Shown here in pieces: positions 1 to 10,292 of a stretch of DNA of 64,000 nucleotides. A model generated the notes under the pieces. The model was given only the letters and a program-made list of their open reading frames with translations. It had not been told where the DNA came from and made no database searches. Each line of letters begins with the position of its first letter. The first letter of the stretch is position 1. The stretch lies in the NCBI RefSeq assembly GCF_000829825.1, contig NZ_JXSL01000027.1, positions 186,001 to 250,000 on the forward strand, given 5' to 3'. The translations under genes and the position numbers were made by a program. The stretch comes from Paramagnetospirillum magnetotacticum MS-1 (GTDB lineage Bacteria; Pseudomonadota; Alphaproteobacteria; Rhodospirillales; Magnetospirillaceae).

Positions 1-288
1 GCCCGGCGCCAACAGGGTCTCGCCCGCATCGGTGAGCAGGGTAGGGGCGCCTTCCAGGATATAGATGAACTCGTCCTGGCGGGCATGGGAATGGCGCAAC
101 GCCGACCAGGCACCGGGCGCCAGTCGCGTCTGGTTGACGCCGAAATTGGCAAGTCCGAACAGATCACCCAGCGGGCGCTTCAGGCGGCCTTCCACACGTC
201 CGGCCAGGGCGGCGGGATAGATGGATTTGACGCTGCGCGGCGGCGCTTCGGCGGCGACCACGGCGATGGGCTTTTTGGTCTCGTTCAT
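1..288 (-). CDS. Cupin-domain protein, C-terminal part missing (runs off the window)
   Basis: The first 96 residues are present and the rest lies beyond base 1. A double-stranded beta-helix cupin motif is visible in the stretch HSHARQDEFIYILEG (His-x-His, then Glu and Gly), so a metal-binding small barrel is expected. Its substrate cannot be told. The ATG at 288 overlaps the stop of the upstream SUMF1-like gene as ATGA, so the two are translationally coupled, and the set starts with hybE. No signal peptide is seen. Cupin is well supported by the motif; any link to hydrogenase maturation is only by position. Confidence 0.7.
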   Translation of the reverse strand, partial: MNETKKPIAVVAAEAPPRSVKSIYPAALAGRVEGRLKRPLGDLFGLANFGVNQTRLAPGAWSALRHSHARQDEFIYILEGAPTLLTDAGETLLAPG

Positions 289-1061
289 CTTTCCTCCTTT
301 CCTTCCGGCAACTCGCACAGCAGCCGGATGCCGATATTGTAGCTCCACACCGTGGCGTCGTTCTTGGCTCGCGCCGAGGCACGCGACATGGCGGAGAAAT
401 AGTACCAAGAGCCCCCTTTGATCACCTTGTCGCGGCAGGTGGACTCATTGGTGGCGGCCAGTTTGGAATGGTCAGGCGTCCAGCAATCCGCCGTCCACTC
501 CCAAACATTGCCGTTCATCTCATGTAGGCCCCAGGGGCTGGGCGGGAAGCTTCTGACCGGCTTGGAACCGTAAGGCGTCTCCTTGCCCATGCAATCGCGG
601 CAATTGATCCGGCCCCGGCCCACATCCTCGCCCCACCAATAGCCGGAAGACGTTCCGGCGCGGGCGGCGAATTCCCACTCGGCCTCGGTGGGCAGACGGC
701 AGACGAGGCCGCTTTGGGTTCCCACCCAGGCGGCATAGGCCTTGGCGTCGTCCCAGGTGATGTTGATCACCGGGCGTTTGCCCTTGCCCCATTCGTGATC
801 GTCCTGGCCGCCCCGGCAGGCATGGGCGGCGACGCAAGCGTTCCACTCGTCGAAGGTTATCTCGGTGGCCGACAGGGCGAAGGGCCGCGAGATGGTGACC
901 GGAACGGCAGGCTTCTCATTGGCGAACTTGGACATGTCATCGCCCATCACGGCCCGGCCAGCCGGTATGCTCACCATGGGGGGGCATTGCGGACAGGGCT
1001 GCCACTCCCCGGCGGCGGCGGGGAGGCTGAGGAAAAGCAGGAGGGCGGCGATACCTTTCAT
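285..1061 (-). CDS. Secreted formylglycine-generating-enzyme (SUMF1/PvdO-fold) protein
   Basis: The 258-residue protein begins with a clear signal peptide (MKGIAALLLFLSLPAAAG) and then carries the SUMF1/EgtB/PvdO fold: IPAGRAVMG near residue 31, CRLPTEAEWEFAARAG in the middle, GNVWEWTADCW and KGGSWYYF towards the end. Known members either oxidise a sulfatase Cys or act as structural or modifying proteins. The catalytic Cys pair of true formylglycine-generating enzymes is not evident, so sulfatase activation is not claimed. ATGA overlaps couple it to hybE upstream and the cupin gene downstream, suggesting a periplasmic role linked to an uptake hydrogenase or its partners. Family assignment is strong; role is unknown. 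Confidence 0.82.
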   Translation of the reverse strand: MKGIAALLLFLSLPAAAGEWQPCPQCPPMVSIPAGRAVMGDDMSKFANEKPAVPVTISRPFALSATEITFDEWNACVAAHACRGGQDDHEWGKGKRPVINITWDDAKAYAAWVGTQSGLVCRLPTEAEWEFAARAGTSSGYWWGEDVGRGRINCRDCMGKETPYGSKPVRSFPPSPWGLHEMNGNVWEWTADCWTPDHSKLAATNESTCRDKVIKGGSWYYFSAMSRASARAKNDATVWSYNIGIRLLCELPEGKEER

Positions 1062-1531
1062 GGCCCCTTGTTGACGCCCCAGCCGAAGCCGCAGCCGGTC
1101 TCGGGCTCCTCGCCCGGTTCCTGGAAATAGGGGCCGACGGCGGCCCAGGCGGTGGTGGATGCGCTGGCGTGATCGGGGAACTGGCCCATGGGCGAGTGGA
1201 TGGAGTGGGAGAGGTAATAGCCCACTTCCTCGACCTCGCCGACCACGAAGACCACCTGGCCCTTGGGCAGGTCGATGCGCCGCCGCGAGCCGGGCTCGAC
1301 GCCCGCCAGGTTCTCGGTGTCAGGACCGGGCAGCAGCATGAAGTTCATGAACCACGGCGTCACCAAGATACCCGCCAGCCAGCCCTGCCACTGGCGAAAG
1401 CCCACGGCTTCCACCTGAAGGGCGGGATTGTAGAGGCCGAGATCCTTCATGCGTTCCTCGCCGATGCGCGTGAACACGGTGACCAATTCACGGATGCGGG
1501 TCTGGTCGGCGGGGCTCAAAGGATCGGCCAT
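1058..1531 (-). CDS. hybE: [NiFe]-hydrogenase assembly chaperone HybE/HupJ family
   Basis: The 157-residue product resembles the HybE/HupJ chaperones that bind Tat-exported hydrogenase precursors and hold them until maturation is complete. Recognisable features are the N-terminal helix, the segment NPALQVEAVGFRQWQGWLAG, and the LPGP and SHSIHSPMGQFPDH segments. The start at 1531 was chosen because it follows GGAGT at good spacing; an in-frame ATG at 1570 would add 13 poorly conserved residues. It is first in a tightly overlapping three-gene set with the SUMF1-like and cupin genes. Structural hydrogenase genes are not in this window and may lie beyond its left end or elsewhere. Confidence 0.8.
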   Translation of the reverse strand: MADPLSPADQTRIRELVTVFTRIGEERMKDLGLYNPALQVEAVGFRQWQGWLAGILVTPWFMNFMLLPGPDTENLAGVEPGSRRRIDLPKGQVVFVVGEVEEVGYYLSHSIHSPMGQFPDHASASTTAWAAVGPYFQEPGEEPETGCGFGWGVNKGP

Positions 1532-1682
1532 GGGTGACTCCTGAAATGATGAGGCGGGATCGTAGCCCACCCGGGCGGAGGGGTCAAAGTCCCACCTTCA
1601 CGTTGCATTCCTGTGTCAGGATCGGGTAACACTTCGCCCAGCCAATGACGGGAAAATCCGCCGAGCTTGAGAGAGGGACGAC

Positions 1683-2696
<1,014 letters not shown>

Positions 2697-2713
2697 CCTT
2701 GATCGGATGAAGG

Positions 2714-2748
2714 CCGGACGCGGCGAAGGTGCCGCGTCCGGTTTTTTT
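2714..2748 (+). terminator. Rho-independent terminator of fbp
   Basis: A perfect 11-bp GC-rich stem (CCGGACGCGGC with its complement, 2714-2724 and 2731-2741), a six-base loop and a run of seven T lie 18 bases after the fbp stop. The convergent chemoreceptor gene ends a few bases further on. Confidence 0.92.
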
Positions 2749-2752
2749 ATGC

Positions 2753-4432
2753 CTAGCCCTGCCGCATATTGCCGAGGAAGCCACCGACTTCCGAACGCAG
2801 GTGACCGGCTTCCTCCACCAATTCGTCGGCAGCCTCGAACATGCCCGCCGCCATTTGGCCGGTGGCGATGGCGGCCTTGGACACATCGGCGATGTTGCGC
2901 GTGATCTCGGCATTGCCCGAGGACGCCTCCTGCACCGACCGCACGATCTCGTCCGTGGCGGCGCTTTGCTCCTCTACCGCCGCGGCGATGGAGGACACCA
3001 CCTCGTTCACCCGGTCGATGGTGACGCCCACATTGCGGATGGTGTTCACCGCCTCGGCCGAGATGGATTGAATGCCTGCGATCTGCTGGGCGATCTCGTC
3101 GGTGGCCCTTGCCGTTTGGTTGGCCAGGGTCTTGACCTCGCTGGCCACCACGGCGAACCCCTTTCCGGCCTCACCGGCGCGGGCGGCCTCGATGGTGGCG
3201 TTCAAGGCCAGAAGATTGGTTTGACCAGCGATGTCGTTAATCAGCTGCACCACCTCGCCGATGCGCTTTGCCGCTTCGGCCAGCCCATCCATGGTGCTGT
3301 TGGCGGTGTGGATGCCGCTGACCGCTTCCGAGGTGATGGTGGCGGTTTCGGAGACCCGGCGGCTGATTTCCTGGACCGATGATCCCAGTTGCTCGGCGGC
3401 GCTGGCCACGGTGGCCACATTGGCGGCCGAGTGTTCGGCGGCGCCCGCCACGGCCGATCCCTGCGCGCTGGTCTGTTCGGCGGTGGATTGCAGGGAACTG
3501 GACAGGGTGTGGACCCGTTCGATGGAGGCGGAGACGGTCCCCATGATCTTTTCCATGGCCCCGTTGAAATCGGCGATCAAGCGGTCGCGCCGCGCCAACA
3601 GATCCGTTTGCTGTTCGCGCTGGCGCCGCTGCTGCGATTCCAGTTCCGCCGCCCGCTTCATGCCGTCGCGGAACACCGCCACCGCACGGGCCATTTCGCC
3701 CACCTCGTCCCGCCCGGTCTGGGACGGGATTTCCACATCGGTGCTGCCCTCGGCCAGACGGCCCATCACGCCGGTCAACTGGGTAACCGGGCGGGCGGTC
3801 AGCCGCGCCATGCCCATGGTCACGACCGCGCCCAGGGCCAGGAACACGGCCAGGACCAGGAAGTACTGGGTCCGGGTGGCGCCAGCGGCGGTCTTGGCCT
3901 CGCGGTAATCCTGGTCGGCGGCGGCGGCGGCCTTGCCGGTCATCTCGCGCAGCTTGGCCCGGATTCCATCATATTCCAGCTCGGTGGCGCCCATCATGGC
4001 CAAAGCCGTGACATGGTCGCTTCGGTACATGTCGAGTACATCGCCCGCCGCTAGGACGTAGTCCCGAATCTGTTTGGTGGCGGCCGCGTCGGATTTCAGG
4101 GTTTCCAGCAGAATCTTGGATTTTTCGCCCAGCGTCTTGAGGTCGGCGCGGACCTGGGTGTCCAGGGTATCGATCCGCTCCTTTTCCTCGCGCGCCGCCT
4201 GCCAGCCCAGAAGGCGGTAGATGTTTGATTCGATGGTGGCCGCCATCCCGTCCAACTCGGCGGCGGTACGGCTGTTGGCGAAGGAAACGGTGACCATGTC
4301 TTCCATGGACCGCTCCTGCTTTTCCATGGCGGCATGGAAAACGCCGCCCAGCACCATGATGCAGACAACCAAAAGGAGTGGGGCGATAAAGAATTTTACG
4401 GTGATGCGGGCGTCAGCGATACGGGCGAACAC
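2753..4432 (-). CDS. Methyl-accepting chemotaxis protein with periplasmic helical sensor
   Basis: The 559-residue receptor has a first membrane segment at about residues 12-33, a helical periplasmic domain of about 150 residues without a cache fold, a second membrane segment near 190-210, a HAMP domain ([22 protein letters not shown]) and a long cytoplasmic coiled coil. The signalling tip ([28 protein letters not shown] in two halves) is fully conserved and would contact CheA/CheW. The ligand is not predictable; a four-helix-bundle sensor is likely. It is divergent from the response-regulator phosphatase at 4686 across 253 AT-richer bases that must carry both promoters. No CheR-tethering pentapeptide is present at the C terminus. 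Confidence 0.93.
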   Translation of the reverse strand: MFARIADARITVKFFIAPLLLVVCIMVLGGVFHAAMEKQERSMEDMVTVSFANSRTAAELDGMAATIESNIYRLLGWQAAREEKERIDTLDTQVRADLKTLGEKSKILLETLKSDAAATKQIRDYVLAAGDVLDMYRSDHVTALAMMGATELEYDGIRAKLREMTGKAAAAADQDYREAKTAAGATRTQYFLVLAVFLALGAVVTMGMARLTARPVTQLTGVMGRLAEGSTDVEIPSQTGRDEVGEMARAVAVFRDGMKRAAELESQQRRQREQQTDLLARRDRLIADFNGAMEKIMGTVSASIERVHTLSSSLQSTAEQTSAQGSAVAGAAEHSAANVATVASAAEQLGSSVQEISRRVSETATITSEAVSGIHTANSTMDGLAEAAKRIGEVVQLINDIAGQTNLLALNATIEAARAGEAGKGFAVVASEVKTLANQTARATDEIAQQIAGIQSISAEAVNTIRNVGVTIDRVNEVVSSIAAAVEEQSAATDEIVRSVQEASSGNAEITRNIADVSKAAIATGQMAAGMFEAADELVEEAGHLRSEVGGFLGNMRQG

Positions 4433-4685
4433 GGATTTCTCCCAACAGGTAATGGCGATAGCCGGACCCAGGATGGTGCCAGCCCTACCGATTACTGCTT
4501 GCTGCCCTAAATGAACGCATATTTATTTTCTATTGGCGCGTTCTGACGCAATGATATTGCCTATCCGTTCATCTTTCCGTCAAGCCATTGTTGCGGGCCA
4601 TGGTCGGTTTACCCGCCGGAAACAATGATCTTCACTGGCGAATTTTCCAGGCGCGGCTATCCTGCCTTTCTGAGGGAGAGCGCCG

Positions 4686-5858
4686 TTGGACAATCTTGAG
4701 GATCTGAGCATCGATCTGGCCGGGGCCAGGGTTCTGGTTGTCGAGGACAACGAGTTCAACCGCGTCTTTGCCTGCGCCGTGCTGGAGAGCATGGGCCTTG
4801 CCAATGTGGAATGCGCGCGCAACGGCCGCGAAGGCCTGGACAAGGTGGAGTCCTTCAGGCCCGACATCGTCTTGCTCGATCTGATGATGCCGGTGATGAA
4901 CGGCGAGGAGTTCCTGCTGACCCTGCGGGCGGATTCCCGTTACCACGCCTTGCCGGTTCTGGTGCTTTCGGCGGTGGTGGATCAGGCGACCCGCAACGCC
5001 CTGTTCGCGGCGGGCGCCAACGACTATATCGGCAAGCCCATTGATCGTCTGGAACTGGTGGCCAGGGTCGAGGTTCATCTGCGCAGTCACTTGGCCCTGG
5101 CGGATTTGCGCCGGTACAGGAACCGGCTGGCGCTGGATTTACGCACGGCCAGAGGGATGCAGAACGCTTTGCTTCCCACGCCCGAACAGATGAGCGCGGC
5201 CCGCCAGAATTATGGCCTGTCCATCAGCGCGGTCTTCAAGCCGTCCTCGGAGCTTGGCGGGGATCTGTGGGGGCTTGTGCCGGTCGATGAGAACCGTCTG
5301 GCGCTTTATGCCGTGGACTTTTCCGGCCACGGCATCGCCGCATCCATCAATACCTTCCGGCTGCATCTGATGCTGGAGGATATGGATGCCCAAATGGGAT
5401 TTCCCGAAGCCGTGCTGGAGAAGGTGAACGTCACCTTGAAGCAACTGCTGCCGCGCGGCCAGTTCGCCACCATGACACTGGTGGTGATCGACTCCCAGGC
5501 GCGTACTCTGTCCCTGGTCAATGCCGGGGGGCCGGCCCCCGTTCTGGCGGAGCCAGGCCGCGAACCGCGTCTGGTCGGGGCCGGTGGTCTGCCGTTGGGA
5601 ATCAGCCTCAAGGCCCATTACGAGCCCATCGTGATGGCGTTCCCGCCGGGAAGCCAGCTTTCGCTCTACAGCGACGCGCTGATCGACGCCCTTGATCCGA
5701 CGGGTGAGCCGCTGGGCGGCGAATGGGTTGCCAAGATTGTCCGCGACGTCATGACCGATGACCCCGCCGAGACGGCGGGACGGGTGATGGATGCCTTTGC
5801 ATCCCGATCACCCGGCGACTGCGTCGACGACGTGACCTGGGTTCAGGTGGCGGGCTGA
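4686..5858 (+). CDS. Response regulator with PP2C/SpoIIE (RsbU-like) phosphatase output
   Basis: Residues 15-130 form a CheY-like receiver with the phospho-acceptor Asp65 in LLDLMMPVMNG and the Lys of GKPID. Residues 190-388 form a SpoIIE/PP2C phosphatase with metal-binding motifs GGDLWG, DFSGHG, YSDALID and DDVTW. Phosphorylation is expected to switch on dephosphorylation of an anti-sigma-factor antagonist. The only good start is TTG at 4686, eight bases after GAGGGAGAG. It converges with the HATPase kinase gene and their 3' ends overlap by 16 bases; the STAS protein next to that kinase is the obvious substrate. The cognate histidine kinase is not in the neighbourhood. Confidence 0.9.
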   Translation: MDNLEDLSIDLAGARVLVVEDNEFNRVFACAVLESMGLANVECARNGREGLDKVESFRPDIVLLDLMMPVMNGEEFLLTLRADSRYHALPVLVLSAVVDQATRNALFAAGANDYIGKPIDRLELVARVEVHLRSHLALADLRRYRNRLALDLRTARGMQNALLPTPEQMSAARQNYGLSISAVFKPSSELGGDLWGLVPVDENRLALYAVDFSGHGIAASINTFRLHLMLEDMDAQMGFPEAVLEKVNVTLKQLLPRGQFATMTLVVIDSQARTLSLVNAGGPAPVLAEPGREPRLVGAGGLPLGISLKAHYEPIVMAFPPGSQLSLYSDALIDALDPTGEPLGGEWVAKIVRDVMTDDPAETAGRVMDAFASRSPGDCVDDVTWVQVAG

Positions 5859-6577
5859 GACGGCGGAAGGCCGAACCGCATGGTGATGCGCCGCCCCCGG
5901 TCGGTGAAGATCACCCTCTGGCAAAGGGCCCGGATCTGGCCGATACCCCGGCCGGAACAGGCTTTCGCCTCGACCGGAAGGGAGGTGGCGGGGGGCCGGA
6001 AGCCGCGTCCGCGATCTTCGACCCGCACCACCAGATAGGCTTGGTTCCAGTCCAGGGCAATGGTGACCGGGCGGTGCCCGAAGCGGGGGTCGCCCAGGCG
6101 GCGCTGCATGGTCTGGGTGAAGAGGGAAAGCCCTTCGCGGCTGCCACGCAGGCGGCCGTCCAGGCACAGATTGCCGTGCATCACGGCATTGCTGACCGCC
6201 TCCTGCAAGACGATGCGCAGATCCATTTCGATACTGCGTGCCCGTGGCAGACGCTCAATCAGGGCCGCGACCACCACATTGACCACGTCATGGGCGACCA
6301 TGGTCGTGGTGGCGGCGCGGACCAGCAGACGGGCGGGAAGCCGGTCCAGACCCTGGTCGGGCGAAGCCGCGCCGAGGTCGATGGCCCAGGCGGCGGGGGG
6401 GCAGAGGATGTCGCCGAGATCTGCCGTGCCTGCTCCATCGAACAGGACGAGGCAATGACCATTCTCATCGGCGTGCAGCGGCAGCAAACCAGAGGCGGCA
6501 AGACGTCCGAAACGACCGAGACCCCGTTTGCCGGAGGTCCGGTTGATGATTGTGGGAGATGGCGGGACCCGGCTCAC
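5843..6577 (-). CDS. RsbW-like serine kinase / anti-sigma HATPase protein
   Basis: About 244 residues. The C-terminal half is a GHKL ATPase of the RsbW/SpoIIAB class: N box LQEAVSNAVMHGN, G1 box VEDRGRGF, and the glycine lid SGRGIGQI. The N-terminal 100 residues are a less conserved domain. Such kinases bind and inhibit a target (often a sigma factor) or phosphorylate a STAS antagonist. The start is GTG at 6577, overlapping the STAS stop as GTGA, which couples translation of kinase and antagonist. No sigma-factor gene lies beside it, so the controlled target may be encoded elsewhere or may not be a sigma factor. Confidence 0.85.
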   Translation of the reverse strand: MSRVPPSPTIINRTSGKRGLGRFGRLAASGLLPLHADENGHCLVLFDGAGTADLGDILCPPAAWAIDLGAASPDQGLDRLPARLLVRAATTTMVAHDVVNVVVAALIERLPRARSIEMDLRIVLQEAVSNAVMHGNLCLDGRLRGSREGLSLFTQTMQRRLGDPRFGHRPVTIALDWNQAYLVVRVEDRGRGFRPPATSLPVEAKACSGRGIGQIRALCQRVIFTDRGRRITMRFGLPPSQPAT

Positions 6578-6879
6578 CTGAACTCGAAAAGCGTCTTGAA
6601 GGCCGCGCGCTCGAGTGCCGACGCCACGGGGCCGTTGGCTCTAAGAACCGATACCTTGATGTTCCGGCTCTGCGACGCATCATAGATATGAACGAACAGG
6701 CTCATCCCGGTGGAATCGATGAAGTTCAATTCCCCCAGATCAATCTCCAGCTTGGTCAGGGATTTGATGGATTCCAACTCGGTCAGGATCTTGGGGAATT
6801 GGGGGGCTTCCGCGAAAGTCAGGGAGCCGCTGAGATCAAGCTGTGCAGCGGTTCCGGCGGTTTTCAACGCATATTTCAT
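6574..6879 (-). CDS. STAS-domain anti-sigma factor antagonist (RsbV/SpoIIAA-like)
   Basis: This 101-residue single-domain protein has the STAS fold with the phospho-acceptor Ser56 in FIDSTGMSLF. It is expected to be phosphorylated by the adjacent HATPase kinase and dephosphorylated by the receiver-PP2C protein encoded convergently, forming a partner switch. It lies 19 bases downstream of a chemoreceptor gene on the same strand, so receptor, antagonist and kinase are probably co-transcribed. Alternative roles for such lone STAS proteins include control of diguanylate cyclases or biofilm and motility genes. Confidence 0.87.
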   Translation of the reverse strand: MKYALKTAGTAAQLDLSGSLTFAEAPQFPKILTELESIKSLTKLEIDLGELNFIDSTGMSLFVHIYDASQSRNIKVSVLRANGPVASALERAAFKTLFEFR

Positions 6880-6898
6880 GTGGGGTTCTCTCGATATC

Positions 6899-8587
6899 TT
6901 AGGATGCCCGGATACTGGTCAGGAAGGTGTCCACCCGATCGCGAAGAGTGTTGGCGCGCTCCGCCACATCCTTGGCCGTCCCGAATACCTCGTCGGCGAC
7001 ATGTTCGGTTTGTTCGGCGGCCTGGTTGACACCGAGAATATTCGAACTGACCTCGGCTGTCGCCTGGGCAACCTGTTGCACATTCTCGGCGATCTCTCCG
7101 GTGGCCTGATCCTGCTGGTGGACCGCTTCGGCGATCGCCGAAGACGTCTCCCGGATGCGTTCGATCACCGCGGAAATGGAGCCGATGGCCGTTACCGCAT
7201 CGCCGGTGACCTTCTGGACGGTACTGATCTGGGTGGCGATCTCGTCCGTGGCCCGGGCCGTCTGGTTGGCCAGGGTCTTGACCTCATTGGCCACGACGGC
7301 GAAGCCTTTTCCCGCTTCGCCAGCTCTGGCGGCCTCGATGGTGGCGTTCAAGGCCAGCAGATTGGTCTGAGACGCGATATCGTTGATCAGGGCCACCACG
7401 GCGCCGATCTTGTCTACGGCCTCGGCCAGACTGTTGATCAGGGCGGTGGTGCGGCTGGCCTCGGCCGAGGCGTCGCCAGCCACGCTCACCGAGAGGCTGA
7501 CCCTTTGGCTGATATCCTCGCCAGAGATGGCCAATTGCTCGGCCGATCCCGCCGCCGTGCGCATGTTGACGGCGGTTTCCTCGATGGCCGAGGCCACGGC
7601 CGTAGCCTGGGACGAAGCGCCCTGGGCGGTGTCAGACAGCACCCGCGAGGTGGTTTCCAACTGTTCGGCGGTATTGGCCATGCCCTTGAGGGCTTCGGTC
7701 ACTTCCTCGTTGAATTCCTTCAGCAGATTGTCGACGACGCGGGCACGCTTGTCCTTGGTCCACTCGGCCTGACGCTGCTCTTCGGACAGTTGCTCGGCGC
7801 GGATCAGCCCTTCCTTGAAGATCTCGACGGTTCGCGCCATGTCGCCGACCTCGTCCTTGCGGGTCAGGGCCGGGACATCCATGTGGAATTCCTTGCGCGA
7901 CAATTCGGCCATGACTGAGGAAAGATTGACCAGGGGACGGGTGATGCGCCGCGCCACCAGGAAGGACAGCGCGATGACCAGGGCGGTCAGTGCCAAGACG
8001 CCGCTGCCGAAATACAAGGCGCTGGACCAGAAGGCGGCATCCACGTCGTCTAAATAGACGCCGGTTCCCACTACCCAGCCCCAACCAGAGTTGAGCTTGA
8101 CATAGGAAACCTTGCGGACCGGCTTGGGCGATCCGGGCTTGGGCCAGTCATAGTAATGAAAATCAGCCCCCTTGGCCTTCACCAGTTCGTTCATGCGCAC
8201 GAACAGGGGCTGGCCGCTGGCATCCTTCATTTCATCGACGGCGGTGCCGTCCAGTTCAGGCTTGATGGGGTGCATGACCATGCGCCCCGACAGGTCGTGA
8301 ATCCAGAAATAGTCGCTGCTGCCGTAGCGCAGCGCCGCGATGTCGCGGCGGGCGGCCGCCTTGGCCTCGGCCTCGGGCAGGCGGCCCGCCTTGGCCTCGG
8401 CCTCGTAGGAGGCGATGACGCCAGCGGCGCTGTCTACCAGGTCCTTGACCTTGGCCTTGCGCCCGGAAAGCACCTCGGTGTCGAGCATGTTGAGGGCGCC
8501 GACGAAGATCAGGCACATGCCGAGAAAGGCCGCCGCCACGATCAATGCGATCTTTGTCCCGATTCGCCTGTCATCAAGCCATGTCAT
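6899..8587 (-). CDS. Cache-type methyl-accepting chemotaxis protein
   Basis: With the start set at 8587 (after GGGGGC), the receptor has 562 residues. A membrane segment near residues 10-30 is followed by a single-cache domain with the typical [18 protein letters not shown] and [14 protein letters not shown] stretches, a second membrane segment, HAMP, and a complete signalling hairpin with the conserved [20 protein letters not shown] tip. Single-cache receptors commonly sense small carboxylates, but the ligand is not predictable. An upstream in-frame start at 8647 would add 20 residues of unlikely sequence. The downstream STAS and kinase genes make it the possible input of the partner switch. 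Confidence 0.92.
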   Translation of the reverse strand: MTWLDDRRIGTKIALIVAAAFLGMCLIFVGALNMLDTEVLSGRKAKVKDLVDSAAGVIASYEAEAKAGRLPEAEAKAAARRDIAALRYGSSDYFWIHDLSGRMVMHPIKPELDGTAVDEMKDASGQPLFVRMNELVKAKGADFHYYDWPKPGSPKPVRKVSYVKLNSGWGWVVGTGVYLDDVDAAFWSSALYFGSGVLALTALVIALSFLVARRITRPLVNLSSVMAELSRKEFHMDVPALTRKDEVGDMARTVEIFKEGLIRAEQLSEEQRQAEWTKDKRARVVDNLLKEFNEEVTEALKGMANTAEQLETTSRVLSDTAQGASSQATAVASAIEETAVNMRTAAGSAEQLAISGEDISQRVSLSVSVAGDASAEASRTTALINSLAEAVDKIGAVVALINDIASQTNLLALNATIEAARAGEAGKGFAVVANEVKTLANQTARATDEIATQISTVQKVTGDAVTAIGSISAVIERIRETSSAIAEAVHQQDQATGEIAENVQQVAQATAEVSSNILGVNQAAEQTEHVADEVFGTAKDVAERANTLRDRVDTFLTSIRAS

Positions 8588-8869
8588 GACTGCCCCCGCG
8601 CCGATTCTATGTGTTTTGTTGCAGTGCAAATAAATCGCAACCAACACCGCATGTCAAACATCCGAAGGGGGGAAGTGGTGGAGAAAGCCGGATGTCACAA
8701 ATTGTCACAGAATGAAAGCGCGCAGATATTTAGAGAAGGCGGAAATTCACCGCAAATCCATAGCGTTTATGACTTGTTTAACATTAGGAGTGTCACTTAT
8801 AGCCTTTTGGCTAGGTTCGGCCTTGGTGATGAAAGATGCGGAAGCAATACATAAATAAGCTCGCCGGCC
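8588..8869. other. Intergenic region upstream of the cache chemoreceptor
   Basis: About 280 AT-richer bases between the end of the GST gene and the start of the chemoreceptor, both on the minus strand. It must contain the receptor promoter. I see a short AGCCAAAAGGCT hairpin close to the GST end but no T-run and no convincing coding potential. No clear sigma-28 or sigma-54 box was recognised. Confidence 0.5.
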
Positions 8870-9574
8870 TCATTGTGCCGGGCCCAATGTCGCGGCGGTT
8901 TGTCCAAACAGTACCTTCTTGGCCTCTTCACTGACGACGCGCTGGGTGTTGACCTCGTCGGCGCGGGCATAGGCCCTTTGCACCGCGGGCCGGGCGGCGA
9001 TGGCCTGGAACCAGCGCTTGAGATGGGGAAAATCATCCAGGTTCTGTCCCTGGCGCTCCCACGGCACGATCCAGGGATAGGAGGCCATGTCGGCGATGGA
9101 ATAATCGCCCGCCATGAATTCCCGGTCGGCGAGGCGGCGGTTCAGCACGCCGTACAGACGGTTGGTTTCCTTGACATAGCGTTCGATGGCGTAGGGGATC
9201 TTCTCGGGGGCGTATTGGACGAAGTGGTGATTCTGGCCCAGCATGGGGCCAAGTCCACCCATTTGCCAGAACAGCCATTGCAACGTCTCGGCCCGCCCGC
9301 GCGCGTCCTTGGGCAGGAACTGCCCGCACTTCTCGGCGAGATAGACCAAGATGGCGCCGGACTCGAATACCGAAAGCGGAGCGCCGCCATCGGTGGGCTG
9401 GTCGTCGACAATGGCGGGCATGCGGTTGTTGGGCGAGATGCGCAGGAAGTCGGGCTGGAACTGCTCACCCTTGGAGATGTTGACTGGCTTGATGCGGTAG
9501 TCCAAGCCGCTTTCTTCCAGGAAGATGGTGATCTTGTGCCCGTTGGGTGTGGTCCAGTAATAGAGGTCGATCAT
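8870..9574 (-). CDS. Glutathione S-transferase family protein, YfcG/YghU-like
   Basis: The 234-residue protein has an N-terminal thioredoxin fold (IDLYYWTTPNGHKITIFLEE, with the TPNGHK active-site segment typical of nu-class YfcG/YghU enzymes) and an all-helical C-terminal domain. Glutathione contacts such as NNRMPAI and VFESGAIL are present. Nu-class members show disulfide-bond reductase activity on small disulfides, which is the likely reaction. The gene stands alone between a chemoreceptor and a bacteriohemerythrin gene. The family is clear; the exact substrate is not. Confidence 0.88.
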   Translation of the reverse strand: MIDLYYWTTPNGHKITIFLEESGLDYRIKPVNISKGEQFQPDFLRISPNNRMPAIVDDQPTDGGAPLSVFESGAILVYLAEKCGQFLPKDARGRAETLQWLFWQMGGLGPMLGQNHHFVQYAPEKIPYAIERYVKETNRLYGVLNRRLADREFMAGDYSIADMASYPWIVPWERQGQNLDDFPHLKRWFQAIAARPAVQRAYARADEVNTQRVVSEEAKKVLFGQTAATLGPAQ

Positions 9575-9616
9575 TCCAGGGCTCCCGTTCGGTGTTCCTC
9601 ACAGGTAGGCCAAATC

Positions 9617-9638
9617 CGGCAGGGCAAAAGCCCTGCCG
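9617..9638 (-). terminator. GC-rich hairpin between hemerythrin and GST genes
   Basis: Perfect 9-bp stem CGGCAGGGC with an AAAA loop, 30 bases after the hemerythrin stop on the minus strand. There is no clear T-run, so it may be a weak terminator or an mRNA-stabilising hairpin. Confidence 0.4.
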
Positions 9639-9667
9639 ATGGTATGAGGCCGATCCGGGGCAGAGGG

Positions 9668-10090
9668 TCAGCGCCACTGTTCGACCTTCATTTTGCCCTT
9701 CATCTTGAGGTCGGTTTCCAAGATGTGGTTCATCAGCCAGTGGTTCAGGAAGGCAGACATCTCGCCCGCCGCCACCTTGAGATCGGCATATTGTCCGGCA
9801 TTGAACTTTTCAATGTAGGTGCCCAGCGTGGTGCGCAAGGCGGCGTGCTGACGCTTGTTCTCTTCCAGCCCCTCATACTTGGCCACCGCCTGGATGTATT
9901 CCTCGCGGGCGAAGTGGTCATAGGCATAGAGCTGCAGCCGTTCCAGGGTCACCTGGATGACATGCTTGTCCACGCCCTCCGGGGCCTTGGCCTTGGCTTC
10001 GAAATCGTTGATCAGTCCGATGAGTTCCTTGTGGTCGGCATCGATTTCGATGTCGCCGACCTTCAGTGCTTCGTCCCAGGCAATGGCCAT
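9668..10090 (-). CDS. Bacteriohemerythrin (single-domain O2-binding protein)
   Basis: The 140-residue cytosolic protein has the complete di-iron ligand set of hemerythrins: His in DADHKEL, His and Glu in HFAREEY, His in KRQHAAL, and the closing HWLMNHILETD with two His and an Asp. It binds O2 reversibly and may buffer, deliver or sense oxygen. Bacteriohemerythrins are numerous in magnetotactic and other microaerophilic spirilla, and a second one lies at 43444. The gene is monocistronic and divergent from the PilZ-tailed chemoreceptor, with 200 bases between them for both promoters. Confidence 0.93.
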   Translation of the reverse strand: MAIAWDEALKVGDIEIDADHKELIGLINDFEAKAKAPEGVDKHVIQVTLERLQLYAYDHFAREEYIQAVAKYEGLEENKRQHAALRTTLGTYIEKFNAGQYADLKVAAGEMSAFLNHWLMNHILETDLKMKGKMKVEQWR

Positions 10091-10292
10091 GGTTGTTTCC
10101 CCCTTTGGCTACGCCCTCAGGGTAACCCGTCCTGCGGCAAGGCTCAACGGCTTAGCCTGAATTGTGCCCATTAACCCGCCGCCATCCAGCCATCCTGACA
10201 TTTGCGCATGGTAGGACCTCACGCTTCACGCTTTACCTGGATGTCGGAAAACCACTAATACAAAAGATTATTGCTTCTATCGGGAGGGGTGG

